From assembly GCF_042655485.1 (NCBI RefSeq), contig NZ_JBHSMC010000013.1, positions 62,001 to 126,000 on the forward strand: a DNA stretch of 64,000 bases, given 5' to 3'. Made by a program: the position numbers and the translations under genes. Below are positions 18,308 through 25,550 of this stretch, piece after piece. Position 1 is the first letter of the stretch; every line of letters begins with the position of its first letter. Under the pieces are notes generated by a model. The model was not told where the DNA came from, made no database searches, and saw only the letters and a program-made list of their open reading frames with translations. This DNA comes from Lederbergia graminis. GTDB taxonomy: Bacteria; Bacillota; Bacilli; Bacillales; Bacillaceae_C.

Positions 18308-18816
18308 GGTATTTCCCTCCATTGATTGCGTAACGTTTTTAATGCTCTATGGTAAGTGGTTCTAACCTTTTCTTTTGACCAATTTAAAACAGTGGCTGCT
18401 TCATCTACTGACAACTGATTAATTCCTCTCAATACAATAATTTCCTTATAATTTTTATTTAACAATTGAATAAGGTCGTATAGTTCTTTTGCTTGGTGAT
18501 TATAAAAAAATACTTTTTCAGGATTTAGCTCATTAGTTGCTAATTCTTTTTCCATATCATCAATTGACAGAAATTTGTTCCATCTGCTTTTTTTCTTGTT
18601 CCTCATTTCATCAATTGCTAAATTCCTTGCAATTGTAAAAAGCCACGTTTTTGGACTCGAATTACCTTTAAAGGTATTGACATTAATTAAGGCTTTAATG
18701 AATACTTCTTGAACTAGATCTTCTACATCTACGTTTCCTGTATAATAAACCAAAAATCGATACACATCATTGCCATATAAATAAAACCATTCAGAAATAA
18801 TACTTGCTCTAGACAT
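18304..18816 (-). CDS. ECF-type RNA polymerase sigma factor
   Basis: 170 residues. Region 2 holds VEDLVQEVFIKA and WLFTIARNLAIDEMR; region 4 (LRGINQLSVDEAATVLNWSKEKVRTTYHRALKTL) is a helix-turn-helix. Regions 1 and 3 are absent, as in all ECF factors. It is coupled to a membrane anti-sigma gene. The target regulon is unknown; neighbouring small secreted genes are candidates, but no shared promoter motif was proved. Confidence 0.9.
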   Translation of the reverse strand: MSRASIISEWFYLYGNDVYRFLVYYTGNVDVEDLVQEVFIKALINVNTFKGNSSPKTWLFTIARNLAIDEMRNKKKSRWNKFLSIDDMEKELATNELNPEKVFFYNHQAKELYDLIQLLNKNYKEIIVLRGINQLSVDEAATVLNWSKEKVRTTYHRALKTLRNQWREIP

Positions 18817-18925
18817 GAAGTTTTCCTCCGTTTTTCTCCTCGCTTAATAGACGTATAAAATTGATATTTATGACAGCAGATTCACAAATAATATAATGAT
18901 TGATTTGAATAATCCATACATTTCC

Positions 18926-18993
18926 ACTTAACATAACACCTGTTTTGAGAAGTACGAAAAAGCGAGATGCTCCAATGGGGTTTCTCGCTTTTT
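18926..18993 (+). repeat. Cassette 3'-end repeat (copy 1) with terminator
   Basis: AACATAACACCTGTTTTGAG and the following AAGTACGAAAAA match a second copy at 19679-19712, each running into its own terminator hairpin. Here the hairpin is an 11-bp stem (18957-18967 with 18983-18993) ending in T. It points rightward, although the nearest upstream gene reads leftward, so the gene it once served is missing. Confidence 0.6.
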
Positions 18994-19019
18994 TATTAGA
19001 AATCATTGACCTGTTTAAA

Positions 19020-19094
19020 TGAATGTATGAAATTTGATAGAACTTACATCGAAGAAGTTATGCTGCTAACTGTTATTGAACTAACGGGGCGGAT
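19020..19094 (+). repeat. Cassette 5'-end repeat (copy 1), upstream of GNAT gene
   Basis: TGAATGTATGAAATTTGATA, then ACTTACATCG and AAGTTATGCTG, is closely repeated at 19595-19665 downstream of the GNAT gene. It may contain a promoter (TTGATA, 19 nt, TATGCT). Its first 15 bases equal the left arm of the palindrome upstream of the recombinase at 22447. Confidence 0.6.
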
Positions 19095-19097
19095 TGG

Positions 19098-19571
19098 TTG
19101 AAGAAGGAAATGACTAATAAGGAAAAGAATTATATAAGGAATATGACTATGCAAAAGGTGATGTTTATGAAAGAAGTTAATTCGAAAACCATTCATCCAG
19201 CTATACAGAAACTTCTCTCCTTTGCCACATCAGAATTTAAAGTGAATCAAGAATATGAAAGATATTTGAAATCATTAAATCGAAAATTATATAGTTTTGA
19301 AGTTGAAGGGGTACTTGTTGGTTGTATAGGTATTGAGATTATTAATGTCAATGAGTGCGAGATTAAACATATTGCAGTTTCTTCTGATCAAAGAGGAAAA
19401 GGGATTGGTAGCAAAATGATTAATTATGTTAATGATAAATATCCATTGATTTCTGCTGAAACTGATAATGATGCAGTGGGTTTTTATCGAAATTATGGTT
19501 TCAAAATAACAAGTCTGGGTGAAAAGTATCCAGGTGTTGAACGTTTTCTATGTAAATTCAATAGTAAATAG
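19098..19571 (+). CDS. GNAT N-acetyltransferase in a cassette-like context
   Basis: 157 residues. The acetyl-CoA loop is seen as CEIKHIAVSSDQRGKGIGSKMI (Q/RxxGxG/A type), followed by AETDNDAVGFYRNYGFKITSLGEKYPG. Substrate unknown. The TTG at 19098 has GGGGCGG about 6 nt upstream; an ATG at 19110 follows AAGGAA very closely and is an alternative. The gene lies between two copies of a ~75-bp repeat and beside orphan terminators, which sets it apart from its neighbours and suggests capture as a mobile cassette. Confidence 0.85.
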   Translation: MKKEMTNKEKNYIRNMTMQKVMFMKEVNSKTIHPAIQKLLSFATSEFKVNQEYERYLKSLNRKLYSFEVEGVLVGCIGIEIINVNECEIKHIAVSSDQRGKGIGSKMINYVNDKYPLISAETDNDAVGFYRNYGFKITSLGEKYPGVERFLCKFNSK

Positions 19572-19594
19572 CTGATATACCTTTTGCACTTTAC

Positions 19595-19745
19595 GAATGT
19601 ATGAATTTGGTTAGAAACTTACATTGCAGAAAGTTATGCTATTTATTAAACTATGCGGTAGAATAATCGTCTACTCCTTCACATAACACTCGTTTTAGGA
19701 AGTATGAAAAAAGCCAACCCTTTATTCGCTATAAAGGGTTGGCTT
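19595..19745 (+). repeat. Cassette repeats (5'-end copy 2 and 3'-end copy 2) with terminator
   Basis: GAATGTATGAATTTGGTTAG, ACTTACATTG and AAGTTATGCT (19595-19665) repeat the element before the GNAT gene. CACATAACACTCGTTTTAGG and AAGTATGAAAAAA (19679-19712) repeat the element at 18926. A 15-bp terminator stem follows (19711-19725 with 19731-19745). No gene lies between the two parts, so this looks like an empty cassette. AGTTATG and CATAACA at 19632 and 19682 are inverted copies. Confidence 0.55.
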
Positions 19746-19769
19746 TTTAAATGGGGCTACAGACTGAAT

Positions 19770-19844
19770 CTATAAATGCTGCATGATACCAAAATAAATA
19801 AGTGCATATGCTAAATCAATTTCCTCTGTCGTACCCACATGACC
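19770..19844 (-). pseudogene. Short coding remnant
   Basis: About 24 codons read GHVGTTEEIDLAYALIYFGI and end in a stop. The composition is protein-like, but the frame is closed by a stop on the 5' side and has no start. A second remnant (about 22 codons, ELIYESSVYNP) lies further upstream on the same strand. Parent genes not recognised. The whole 19572-20163 interval holds only repeats and such remnants. Confidence 0.3.
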
Positions 19845-20005
19845 CTAGGGTGTTTATTCTGGTTATTACGTAAATACGTACTTATATTTTGGGTTATAAA
19901 CGGAACTTTCATATATTAATTCATTTTTCTTTGGCATCAACTATCCATGTTGTTGCTGGTACCTATCTTCTTTGAATTCTGCCTCTTTACTTTTAATGTT
20001 ATGTT

Positions 20006-20149
20006 AACTACAAAGTTTGTTTTGAAGAGAAAAATGAAAGTTATAGTATTGAAATTCGATATAAAGGAAAAGCTACTATTCAAAATGCAGATTTTAATAA
20101 CTTAATACTACTTTGCAATCATATTTTGAATGATAAAGAAATAAACTAG
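20006..20149 (+). pseudogene. C-terminal fragment of an unknown gene
   Basis: An open frame of about 47 codons (SYSIEIRYKGKATIQNADFN) ends at TAG 20149, 14 nt before the next gene. It has no start codon; the frame is closed by TAA at 19994. Codon use looks coding. Probably the tail of a gene formerly in operon with the next one. Not recognised. Confidence 0.4.
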
Positions 20150-20163
20150 GAAAGGTGATACAT

Positions 20164-20682
20164 TTGACTAAAAAAAAACTAATTATTTTATTTATTGGAT
20201 TTTCCCTCTTTCTCGGTGGATGGCAATCTGTTAAAGCATCCAAACAAAGTAGTGTAGAAAAAGACTATTATGACTTGGGTTATAAGTCCGTTTCAAAAGC
20301 AATAAAGGAAACAGAATCTTATTATCAAACAAACTTACACTTACCAAGTAAATTACCGCCATTGACTTTTACCCACTCATTTGGAAGATTTAATAAGGAA
20401 AATGAGAGTCTTGAGATTGAATACTTAAATGAGGAAAAACATTTTAATTACATTATAAATGTCATTCCTGCTAAAAAGGGAGAGAAATTACTTTCAAGTA
20501 CAGATACTAAAATCTCATTGAAAGACGGAACACAAGCTTATTATACATTATCGAGAATGGATGAAAAAAATTTAATTATTTTTATGTTTAAAAAAAATAA
20601 TTGGACTTATATATTAAGTATCGAGGAAGACCTAATAAGCAAGCCTTTGACAACTTTAGTAGATATTGCAGACTCATTATAA
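20164..20682 (+). CDS. Secreted protein of unknown function
   Basis: About 172 residues with a signal peptide (LIILFIGFSLFLGGW, cleavage likely after VKA). The mature part is lysine- and glutamate-rich with beta-like segments (LKDGTQAYYTLSRMDEKNLI) resembling small Bacillus exported proteins of the DUF4367 type. The TTG at 20164 follows AAAGGTGA; a GTG at 20155 is the alternative. No named family is certain. Confidence 0.55.
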   Translation: MTKKKLIILFIGFSLFLGGWQSVKASKQSSVEKDYYDLGYKSVSKAIKETESYYQTNLHLPSKLPPLTFTHSFGRFNKENESLEIEYLNEEKHFNYIINVIPAKKGEKLLSSTDTKISLKDGTQAYYTLSRMDEKNLIIFMFKKNNWTYILSIEEDLISKPLTTLVDIADSL

Positions 20683-20706
20683 ATACAGTGTAATATAAAT
20701 AAAAAG

Positions 20707-20745
20707 TCCCCAATAAGCTGTTCGTTTTAAATAACTTATTGGGGG
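20707..20745. terminator. Bidirectional terminator
   Basis: A 10-11-bp stem (CCCCAATAAG / CTTATTGGGG) between the convergent genes ending at 20682 and 20779. Confidence 0.65.
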
Positions 20746-20778
20746 ATATTAAATTAGATTATGGATTAACTTTCGTAT

Positions 20779-21204
20779 TTATTTTCTCCTATAAAATTCA
20801 GACGAACCAGAAGTTGTATGAAGTTGGTACCAGCCCTGAGTATCATTATTTGTCTTAGATTCCCAGAAGACTTCATATTGCCCACCTGGGTTGTTTAAAC
20901 CATCAAATATCAATGTAGCATAGAAATCCACAGGTATATCTATTACTTGTTCAGTTTTAGCTGTGCCAGGGTGATAAATTTCCCAAAAAGTATGCGCTTT
21001 TTCCCCTGCATGAATGCCAGACTGATTAACTGTAACATAAAGTGTAGATGTACCCGTACCTAGGTATGCCGTCGCCCAACCCCAGTCACCAATCGTATCG
21101 CTTCTTAAAGACCATTGTGGAGATTCGTATGCTGCAAAAGTTGTTGCAGAGAAACCTAAAACAAAAATCGAAATAAGAAGTAAAGAAATACCCCTTTTAA
21201 TCAT
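20779..21204 (-). CDS. Secreted protein of unknown function
   Basis: 141 residues with a clear signal peptide cleaved near TTFA-AYES. The mature part of about 117 residues is rich in Trp, Gly, Ser and Thr (WSLRSDTIGDWGWATAYLG), suggesting a small beta-sandwich. GGGAGGAAA precedes the ATG. No family recognised. It is one of several small exported proteins in this accessory zone. Confidence 0.65.
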   Translation of the reverse strand: MIKRGISLLLISIFVLGFSATTFAAYESPQWSLRSDTIGDWGWATAYLGTGTSTLYVTVNQSGIHAGEKAHTFWEIYHPGTAKTEQVIDIPVDFYATLIFDGLNNPGGQYEVFWESKTNNDTQGWYQLHTTSGSSEFYRRK

Positions 21205-21361
21205 TTAATTTTTCCTCCCTTTAGGTTTAATAAAATACTTATCGATAGTCTTTTAATAAGCCTCCCTTCTTTTAATTCTTCCGTTCTTTGCCAGTTTCCA
21301 ATGATTGGATATTGGTTATTTATATAGATTGGAAGATTAATTCCTTAAAATAAATAGTTTT

Positions 21362-22279
21362 TTAGTTAACTAACGAAATCTTATTTGATAAATAAGGTCT
21401 TTTGTTATTTGTTGTAAATGGATTTTCGACAGCAAGTACAACCAAATTAGTTGTAGATTTAAACTCATCTGGAAGATCCATAGAGCGTTTAATAATTCCT
21501 TTTGTATCTGTAGATACAAACTCAACATCCGATTTTATTTGTATTATATCTAGTATTATTACAGCATATTTGCTACTGTCGCTTTCGTTTTCAAAACTTA
21601 TCCAGATATTGTTTAAGTTGCTCTTATGTAGGAGACTAATTGGATTGTCTAAATCTATTAAAGATCCTTGGTTAAGGATAACTTTCTCACCATAATTAGC
21701 TATAGTAGAGTGGGCGTCAACCTGAATAAATTCAGGTGGATTAATTTTATCTGTTGAAACAATAATGTTTGATCTATGAGCTAAAATATGCTCAAAACCT
21801 GGTACAAAAATTGGTTCTTTAAATATCTGTTCTGGTTCCCGAATTATTACGGTAGTTAAGTCATGTTGACCATCAACTAACTTCGGAAAAATAATATCGA
21901 TCTTTTCTATTGCATCTGCATCGATATTAAAATCAAAATATGTATGTTCTCTCCCATCAACTAAAAATGTAATAGGTTTATAATCTATAAGGAAAATTAC
22001 TCTGTATTTTTGATTACTATCGAAGCCATTTTTTATTTCTAGGGAGGGGGCAAACTGTTCATCCGTTTGAATATTGAATATAGAACTAGATTTCATTGAA
22101 ACTGATTCATCTTTTAAACGCATACCCATATAACTAATATCTGGAGACGTTTCTTCAACGATTTTATTTTGATTATCTTGATTAGTTGTACTGTTATCCT
22201 CTTTATTAATTGCATTAGTACAACCTACAAGATTTAGCACCAAAACTAAGAATACTAATATCTTTATTAAAGAACTAAT
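21362..22279 (-). CDS. Lipoprotein with probable ATT start codon
   Basis: About 305 residues. A perfect lipoprotein signal is seen only if translation begins at ATT 22279: ISSLIKILVFLVLVLNLVGC, with the lipobox Cys in LVGC. GAGGAGGG lies exactly 7 nt before that ATT. The nearest conventional start (TTG 22243) would remove the charged N-region and most of the signal. Either ATT is used or an ATG was mutated and expression is reduced. The mature part has no recognised domain. Confidence 0.6.
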   Translation of the reverse strand: MSSLIKILVFLVLVLNLVGCTNAINKEDNSTTNQDNQNKIVEETSPDISYMGMRLKDESVSMKSSSIFNIQTDEQFAPSLEIKNGFDSNQKYRVIFLIDYKPITFLVDGREHTYFDFNIDADAIEKIDIIFPKLVDGQHDLTTVIIREPEQIFKEPIFVPGFEHILAHRSNIIVSTDKINPPEFIQVDAHSTIANYGEKVILNQGSLIDLDNPISLLHKSNLNNIWISFENESDSSKYAVIILDIIQIKSDVEFVSTDTKGIIKRSMDLPDEFKSTTNLVVLAVENPFTTNNKRPYLSNKISLVN

Positions 22280-22396
22280 TATAGACCCTCCTCTATTTAT
22301 TTGCTCACCTATCTTATTCTACAAATACAAACCAAATTCCTGCATACTTTCTATTAATTCAAATAATAAAGATATTTCCTTTTAATAGATAAATCT

Positions 22397-22442
22397 AATC
22401 GAGTAGAGGGAAAAAATTGGTTTATTTTCCCTCTACTCGATT
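22397..22442. terminator. Long bidirectional hairpin
   Basis: An 18-bp perfect stem (AATCGAGTAGAGGGAAAA and its complement) with a 10-nt loop and T-rich flanks, just before the recombinase-associated palindrome. Confidence 0.75.
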
Positions 22443-22446
22443 TTAC

Positions 22447-22480
22447 TGAATGTATGAAATTAGTTAATTTCATACATTCA
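22447..22480. repeat. Perfect palindrome, candidate recombinase site
   Basis: TGAATGTATGAAATT, AGTT, then AATTTCATACATTCA: 15-bp perfect arms. It lies 110 bp upstream of the tyrosine recombinase gene. The left arm equals the first 15 bases of the repeat at 19020 and nearly matches that at 19595. Arms plus a short spacer fit the size of a tyrosine recombinase core site; an operator is also possible. Confidence 0.5.
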
Positions 22481-22589
22481 TTTTCGCTATTCTGTTAACT
22501 TTGTAGAAAATCCTTGATATACTAGATTTACGCAAAAAAATCGTACATTCAAAACGTTGATTTTATTGAGTGTAAAAGGATGAAGGAAA

Positions 22590-23150
22590 ATGACCAATCA
22601 AAATCAAATAAAAGATGTGCAGCCACTTCGAAGTAAGCAGCAAATCGAAGATATGAAATGGAGTTTAAAAAAATGGTGTGGAGAACGGGACTACATTCTT
22701 TTTTTAATCGGGATTAATACAGGTTTACGTGTAGGGGACTTGTTACAGCTAAAAGTATCTGATGTAAAACGAAAAAAGAAAGTATTAATCCAAGAAGGGA
22801 AAACCAAAAAGCCACGGACCATTAATCTCACCAACATTTATGATGAAATACAATCGTATATTGTTCACATTGATTCACAGTGGCTTTTTCCAAGTCGTAA
22901 AGGGGAGAACCCTATTACTCCTACACAGGCTTATAGACAGCTAAATAAAGCAGCTAGAATGGTAGATATTGTTGATGGAATAGGAACTCATACCATGCGA
23001 AAAACATTTGGGTATTGGTTTTACAAGCAAACGAAGGATGTTGCGAAACTCCAAACAATTCTAAATCATAGCCATCCAGAAATCACTTTAAGGTACATAG
23101 GAATTACTGATGAAGAAATTGAGAATGATTTAAATAATTTTGTCTTGTAA
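22590..23150 (+). CDS. Small tyrosine recombinase (catalytic domain only)
   Basis: 186 residues, about half the size of usual integrases. It has only the catalytic domain and no N-terminal core-binding domain. The residues are in order: Arg47 (GLRVGD), Lys71 region (GKTKKPR), His134-Arg137 (HTMRKTFG), His160 (LNHSH) and Tyr169 (LRYIG). All needed residues are present, so it should be active. AAGGAAA precedes the ATG. No phage or excisionase genes lie beside it. A 15-bp-arm palindrome upstream shares sequence with repeats flanking the GNAT gene, suggesting a local role in cassette movement. Confidence 0.85.
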   Translation: MTNQNQIKDVQPLRSKQQIEDMKWSLKKWCGERDYILFLIGINTGLRVGDLLQLKVSDVKRKKKVLIQEGKTKKPRTINLTNIYDEIQSYIVHIDSQWLFPSRKGENPITPTQAYRQLNKAARMVDIVDGIGTHTMRKTFGYWFYKQTKDVAKLQTILNHSHPEITLRYIGITDEEIENDLNNFVL

Positions 23151-23271
23151 TATTGAAAAACATACTTTATACCTCTCGATGAATTATATTTTTTAAAAAT
23201 TGGAAGGATTTCCCTTTATAAGTGTAGAAATTTATTAAAGAATCTAAAAAATTTTATAAAGGGGGAAACTC

Positions 23272-23847
23272 ATGTTTAAAAAAAGATTTACTTTACCATT
23301 TGCCTCATTAACTGTGGCTACATTTCTTCTTGCTTCAGGGATTTCATATGCTGAAGAGGGAGGAAAAGCAGTACCAGAAAAAGGGGAAATTGCAATTTCA
23401 AATGAAAGTCAAACAATAATCGATACTACTAACAACGTGAAAATTACAGTGACACCCATAACATCTGAGATAGTAAGCCCATTAATTTCAGATCCAGCAG
23501 GGTGACAATCTAGAGGGAAATATAGAGGACATGCGTATACTGGTGATGATACATTTTATTACACACCGGCAGAAGACAATGTGAATTGGATTTCTGGTGG
23601 TGGAGATTTTAGAATAGTGTTTACTGATGTGACGAATAGTTTTACTGCGCATTTAAGAGAGTACGATGGAATAGGTAATGCTGATGAATTTGTGGGTGAA
23701 AAGGTGAGAATAACTGAAGATTCTATTGTAACCTGGAGCCCTATTGATAAGTGGGTAGATGGTGGGAATGAGGAAGCTGAATTTTATATTACCACATATA
23801 ATGCCTCGCCAGGACAAGCGAGTTTTTATGCTGAAGGATTTGATTGA
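23272..23847 (+). pseudogene. Secreted protein gene broken by an in-frame TGA
   Basis: A signal peptide (FASLTVATFLLASGISYA) and a linker are followed by TGA at codon 78 (23503). The same frame then continues for 113 codons to 23847 with coding character (YRGHAYTGDDTFYYTPAED, then a beta-rich end ASFYAEGFD). GGTGAC could come from GGTGGC or TGG by one change. Unbroken, it would be a 191-residue exported protein. AAGGGGGAA precedes the ATG. Readthrough or a sequencing error are alternatives. Confidence 0.75.
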
Positions 23848-23853
23848 TATTCT

Positions 23854-23901
23854 ACCAAAAGATGCCCATCCACAAAATAAAGTGGGTGGGCATCTTTTGG
23901 T
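23854..23901. terminator. Long bidirectional terminator
   Basis: A 20-bp stem with one mismatch (ACCAAAAGATGCCCATCCAC against its complement) and a loop of about 8 nt, between convergent genes. Confidence 0.8.
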
Positions 23902-23934
23902 AAATATCAACTTTGGGATACAGAAATCAATAAA

Positions 23935-24342
23935 TTATTCTTTATTACCTATAGGATTACTATGGTCATAACTTAAAAGTTTTATTTTTGTTTCCTTATT
24001 ATTTTTACCCGTTGCCCCTGGTGTAACACCAAATGTTAAAGTATCAACACCTAAAGTATTATTATTATTTTCAGCTTGAATATGGATTTTCACCACAAAC
24101 ATAGCTTTTAAATTATTCCCTTTTTCACTTTGGTCAACCTCAACTACATCATGATTTTTTGACCAATGATATTGAAACCTTGCAGTATCATCCTTGTAAT
24201 AATCTATAACAGCATCACTGATTGGCTCATCCATAAGTCCTAGTATAAGATTATCAAATTTACTAGGAATTTTAGCATTAGCTGAGACAATGTTAGTACT
24301 TAAAAATAAAGAAAAAACAACTAGACATATTAATTTTTTCAT
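23935..24342 (-). CDS. DUF3888-like secreted protein
   Basis: 135 residues: signal peptide (CLVVFSLFLSTNIVSA) then a domain with the DUF3888 pattern. A short helix FDNLILGLMDEPISDAVIDY is followed by beta strands with EVDQSEKGN, FVVKIHIQA and DTLTFGVTPG. Family members are small exported Bacillaceae proteins without known function. AAAGGAGGA precedes the ATG. Confidence 0.65.
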   Translation of the reverse strand: MKKLICLVVFSLFLSTNIVSANAKIPSKFDNLILGLMDEPISDAVIDYYKDDTARFQYHWSKNHDVVEVDQSEKGNNLKAMFVVKIHIQAENNNNTLGVDTLTFGVTPGATGKNNKETKIKLLSYDHSNPIGNKE

Positions 24343-24514
24343 TTTTCTCCTCCTTTAAAAAGGTCAACGCTTTAAAGGTATTTTTGCCAAATAATATTAC
24401 TATATACAATTAATTTTTAATCATTTCGATCTTCAAGAAACAATGAACATACAATGTGGATACAACTTCTAAAAAAATGATTTAACGTTTATATAGTACT
24501 GAAAGGAGTAATCA

Positions 24515-25168
24515 GTGAAAAAATTCATATTATTAGGAATCCCAATCTTCTTTTACAGAAACAGTATTTTATATTTTTATTATAATCTAGAAGGTTTAAT
24601 CAATTTAATCGTTATTTTAATTTGCTTAATCTTTCTTTTAAAACGTACAACCTTTAGGAATATGTTTGATTGGTTTATTGGGATTTGTTTTGTGATTTAC
24701 TTTTGTATATTGTATTATCAAACTATTTATCTTAGAGGATTCATTTTTGAAGGTTATAATCACTCAGTAGAAAACCTTAAATCCTTGTTTTATACAATTA
24801 ATCTTATACCAATAAAAGGTATTATTAGCGAAATAACAATTAACCCTTCCGTACTTTCAGCGCTATATCAAATTTTCGGAAATACTTTCATGCTTACACC
24901 ATTCACATTTGCTATGCTCTACTTCAAATGGACAAAAAGTTATAAGCAAACTATTTGGTATTCCTTTATTTGTACAGCTGGAATAGAATTAATACAGTTT
25001 TTTCAAAGTTTATTTTACGCTTTATTTGTAATAGGTTTGAGAAGAAGCACCGATATTGATGATATAATTTTAAATACTATAGGTGCCGGTATAGGAATAG
25101 GATGTTACTATCTTTGGTCCAAAATAGAAATTCGGTTCAATAAAGGAAATTCAAATATTTCAATTTAA
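24515..25168 (+). CDS. VanZ-like family membrane protein
   Basis: 217 residues with about five membrane segments. VanZ landmarks are present: NLIPIKG, GNTFMLTPFTF, AGIELIQ and the end block RRSTDIDDIILNTIGAGIGI. VanZ proteins give low-level teicoplanin resistance in some hosts, but most Bacillaceae copies have no proven role. The GTG at 24515 is preceded by AAAGGAG. Confidence 0.8.
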   Translation: MKKFILLGIPIFFYRNSILYFYYNLEGLINLIVILICLIFLLKRTTFRNMFDWFIGICFVIYFCILYYQTIYLRGFIFEGYNHSVENLKSLFYTINLIPIKGIISEITINPSVLSALYQIFGNTFMLTPFTFAMLYFKWTKSYKQTIWYSFICTAGIELIQFFQSLFYALFVIGLRRSTDIDDIILNTIGAGIGIGCYYLWSKIEIRFNKGNSNISI

Positions 25169-25278
25169 TTTTAATATGTTTTCTTATAAAATATACGGCA
25201 TAGTTTTTGAACAAATATCAGGATAATAGGAAGATAGCCATTGAAATAAATAGGAAACCTGAAAGCGAGGGATGACGT

Positions 25279-25359
25279 ATGATAGCAACTGCTTTGATCA
25301 TTTCTTGTATTACATTAGGAATTAGTTTGTATACGTTAAAATTAGCATTAGAAAAATAA
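25279..25359 (+). CDS. 26-residue single-span membrane peptide
   Basis: Almost the whole peptide is one hydrophobic helix (IATALIISCITLGISLYTL) with a Lys-containing tail. GAGGGATGACGT precedes the ATG. A second small frame starts 9 nt after its stop. Could be a small membrane regulator or leader peptide; unproved. Confidence 0.4.
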   Translation: MIATALIISCITLGISLYTLKLALEK

Positions 25360-25368
25360 GAAGGATCG

Positions 25369-25482
25369 ATGGGATACAGCCAAAAAGGTAAACCTAACAG
25401 TGATACTATAAAAAGCACAATTGCAGCAGAAGATTTAGAAAAAGCTATTCATCCCACGAATCGCCAAAATTCCAAACAATAA
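25369..25482 (+). CDS. 37-residue hydrophilic peptide
   Basis: Begins MGYSQKGKPNSDTIKSTI, charged and without membrane segments. AAGGA lies 4-5 nt before the ATG. It follows the small membrane peptide in a two-gene arrangement and ends just before a strong terminator. Not recognised. Confidence 0.4.
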   Translation: MGYSQKGKPNSDTIKSTIAAEDLEKAIHPTNRQNSKQ

Positions 25483-25497
25483 TTATTCTTCCAATAC

Positions 25498-25546
25498 GAA
25501 ATAGTCCCTGGTTTAACACTTCGTTATTTAAACCAGGGACTATTTC
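25498..25546. terminator. Bidirectional terminator
   Basis: An 18-bp stem (GAAATAGTCCCTGGTTTA and its complement) followed by TTTT. It serves the small rightward genes and the leftward prenyl synthase. Confidence 0.85.
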
Positions 25547-25550
25547 TTTT

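Noticed and set aside
18809..19006. 65-codon minus-strand frame upstream of the sigma factor
   Set aside because: It runs through a repeat and its terminator hairpin, overlaps the sigma-factor start, and its composition follows from the repeat rather than from coding.
19020..19745. Classical integron attC sites
   Set aside because: The inverted AGTTATG/CATAACA pairs do not fit RYYYAAC/GTTRRRY, and the recombinase lacks the integron integrase extra domain and N-terminal domain.
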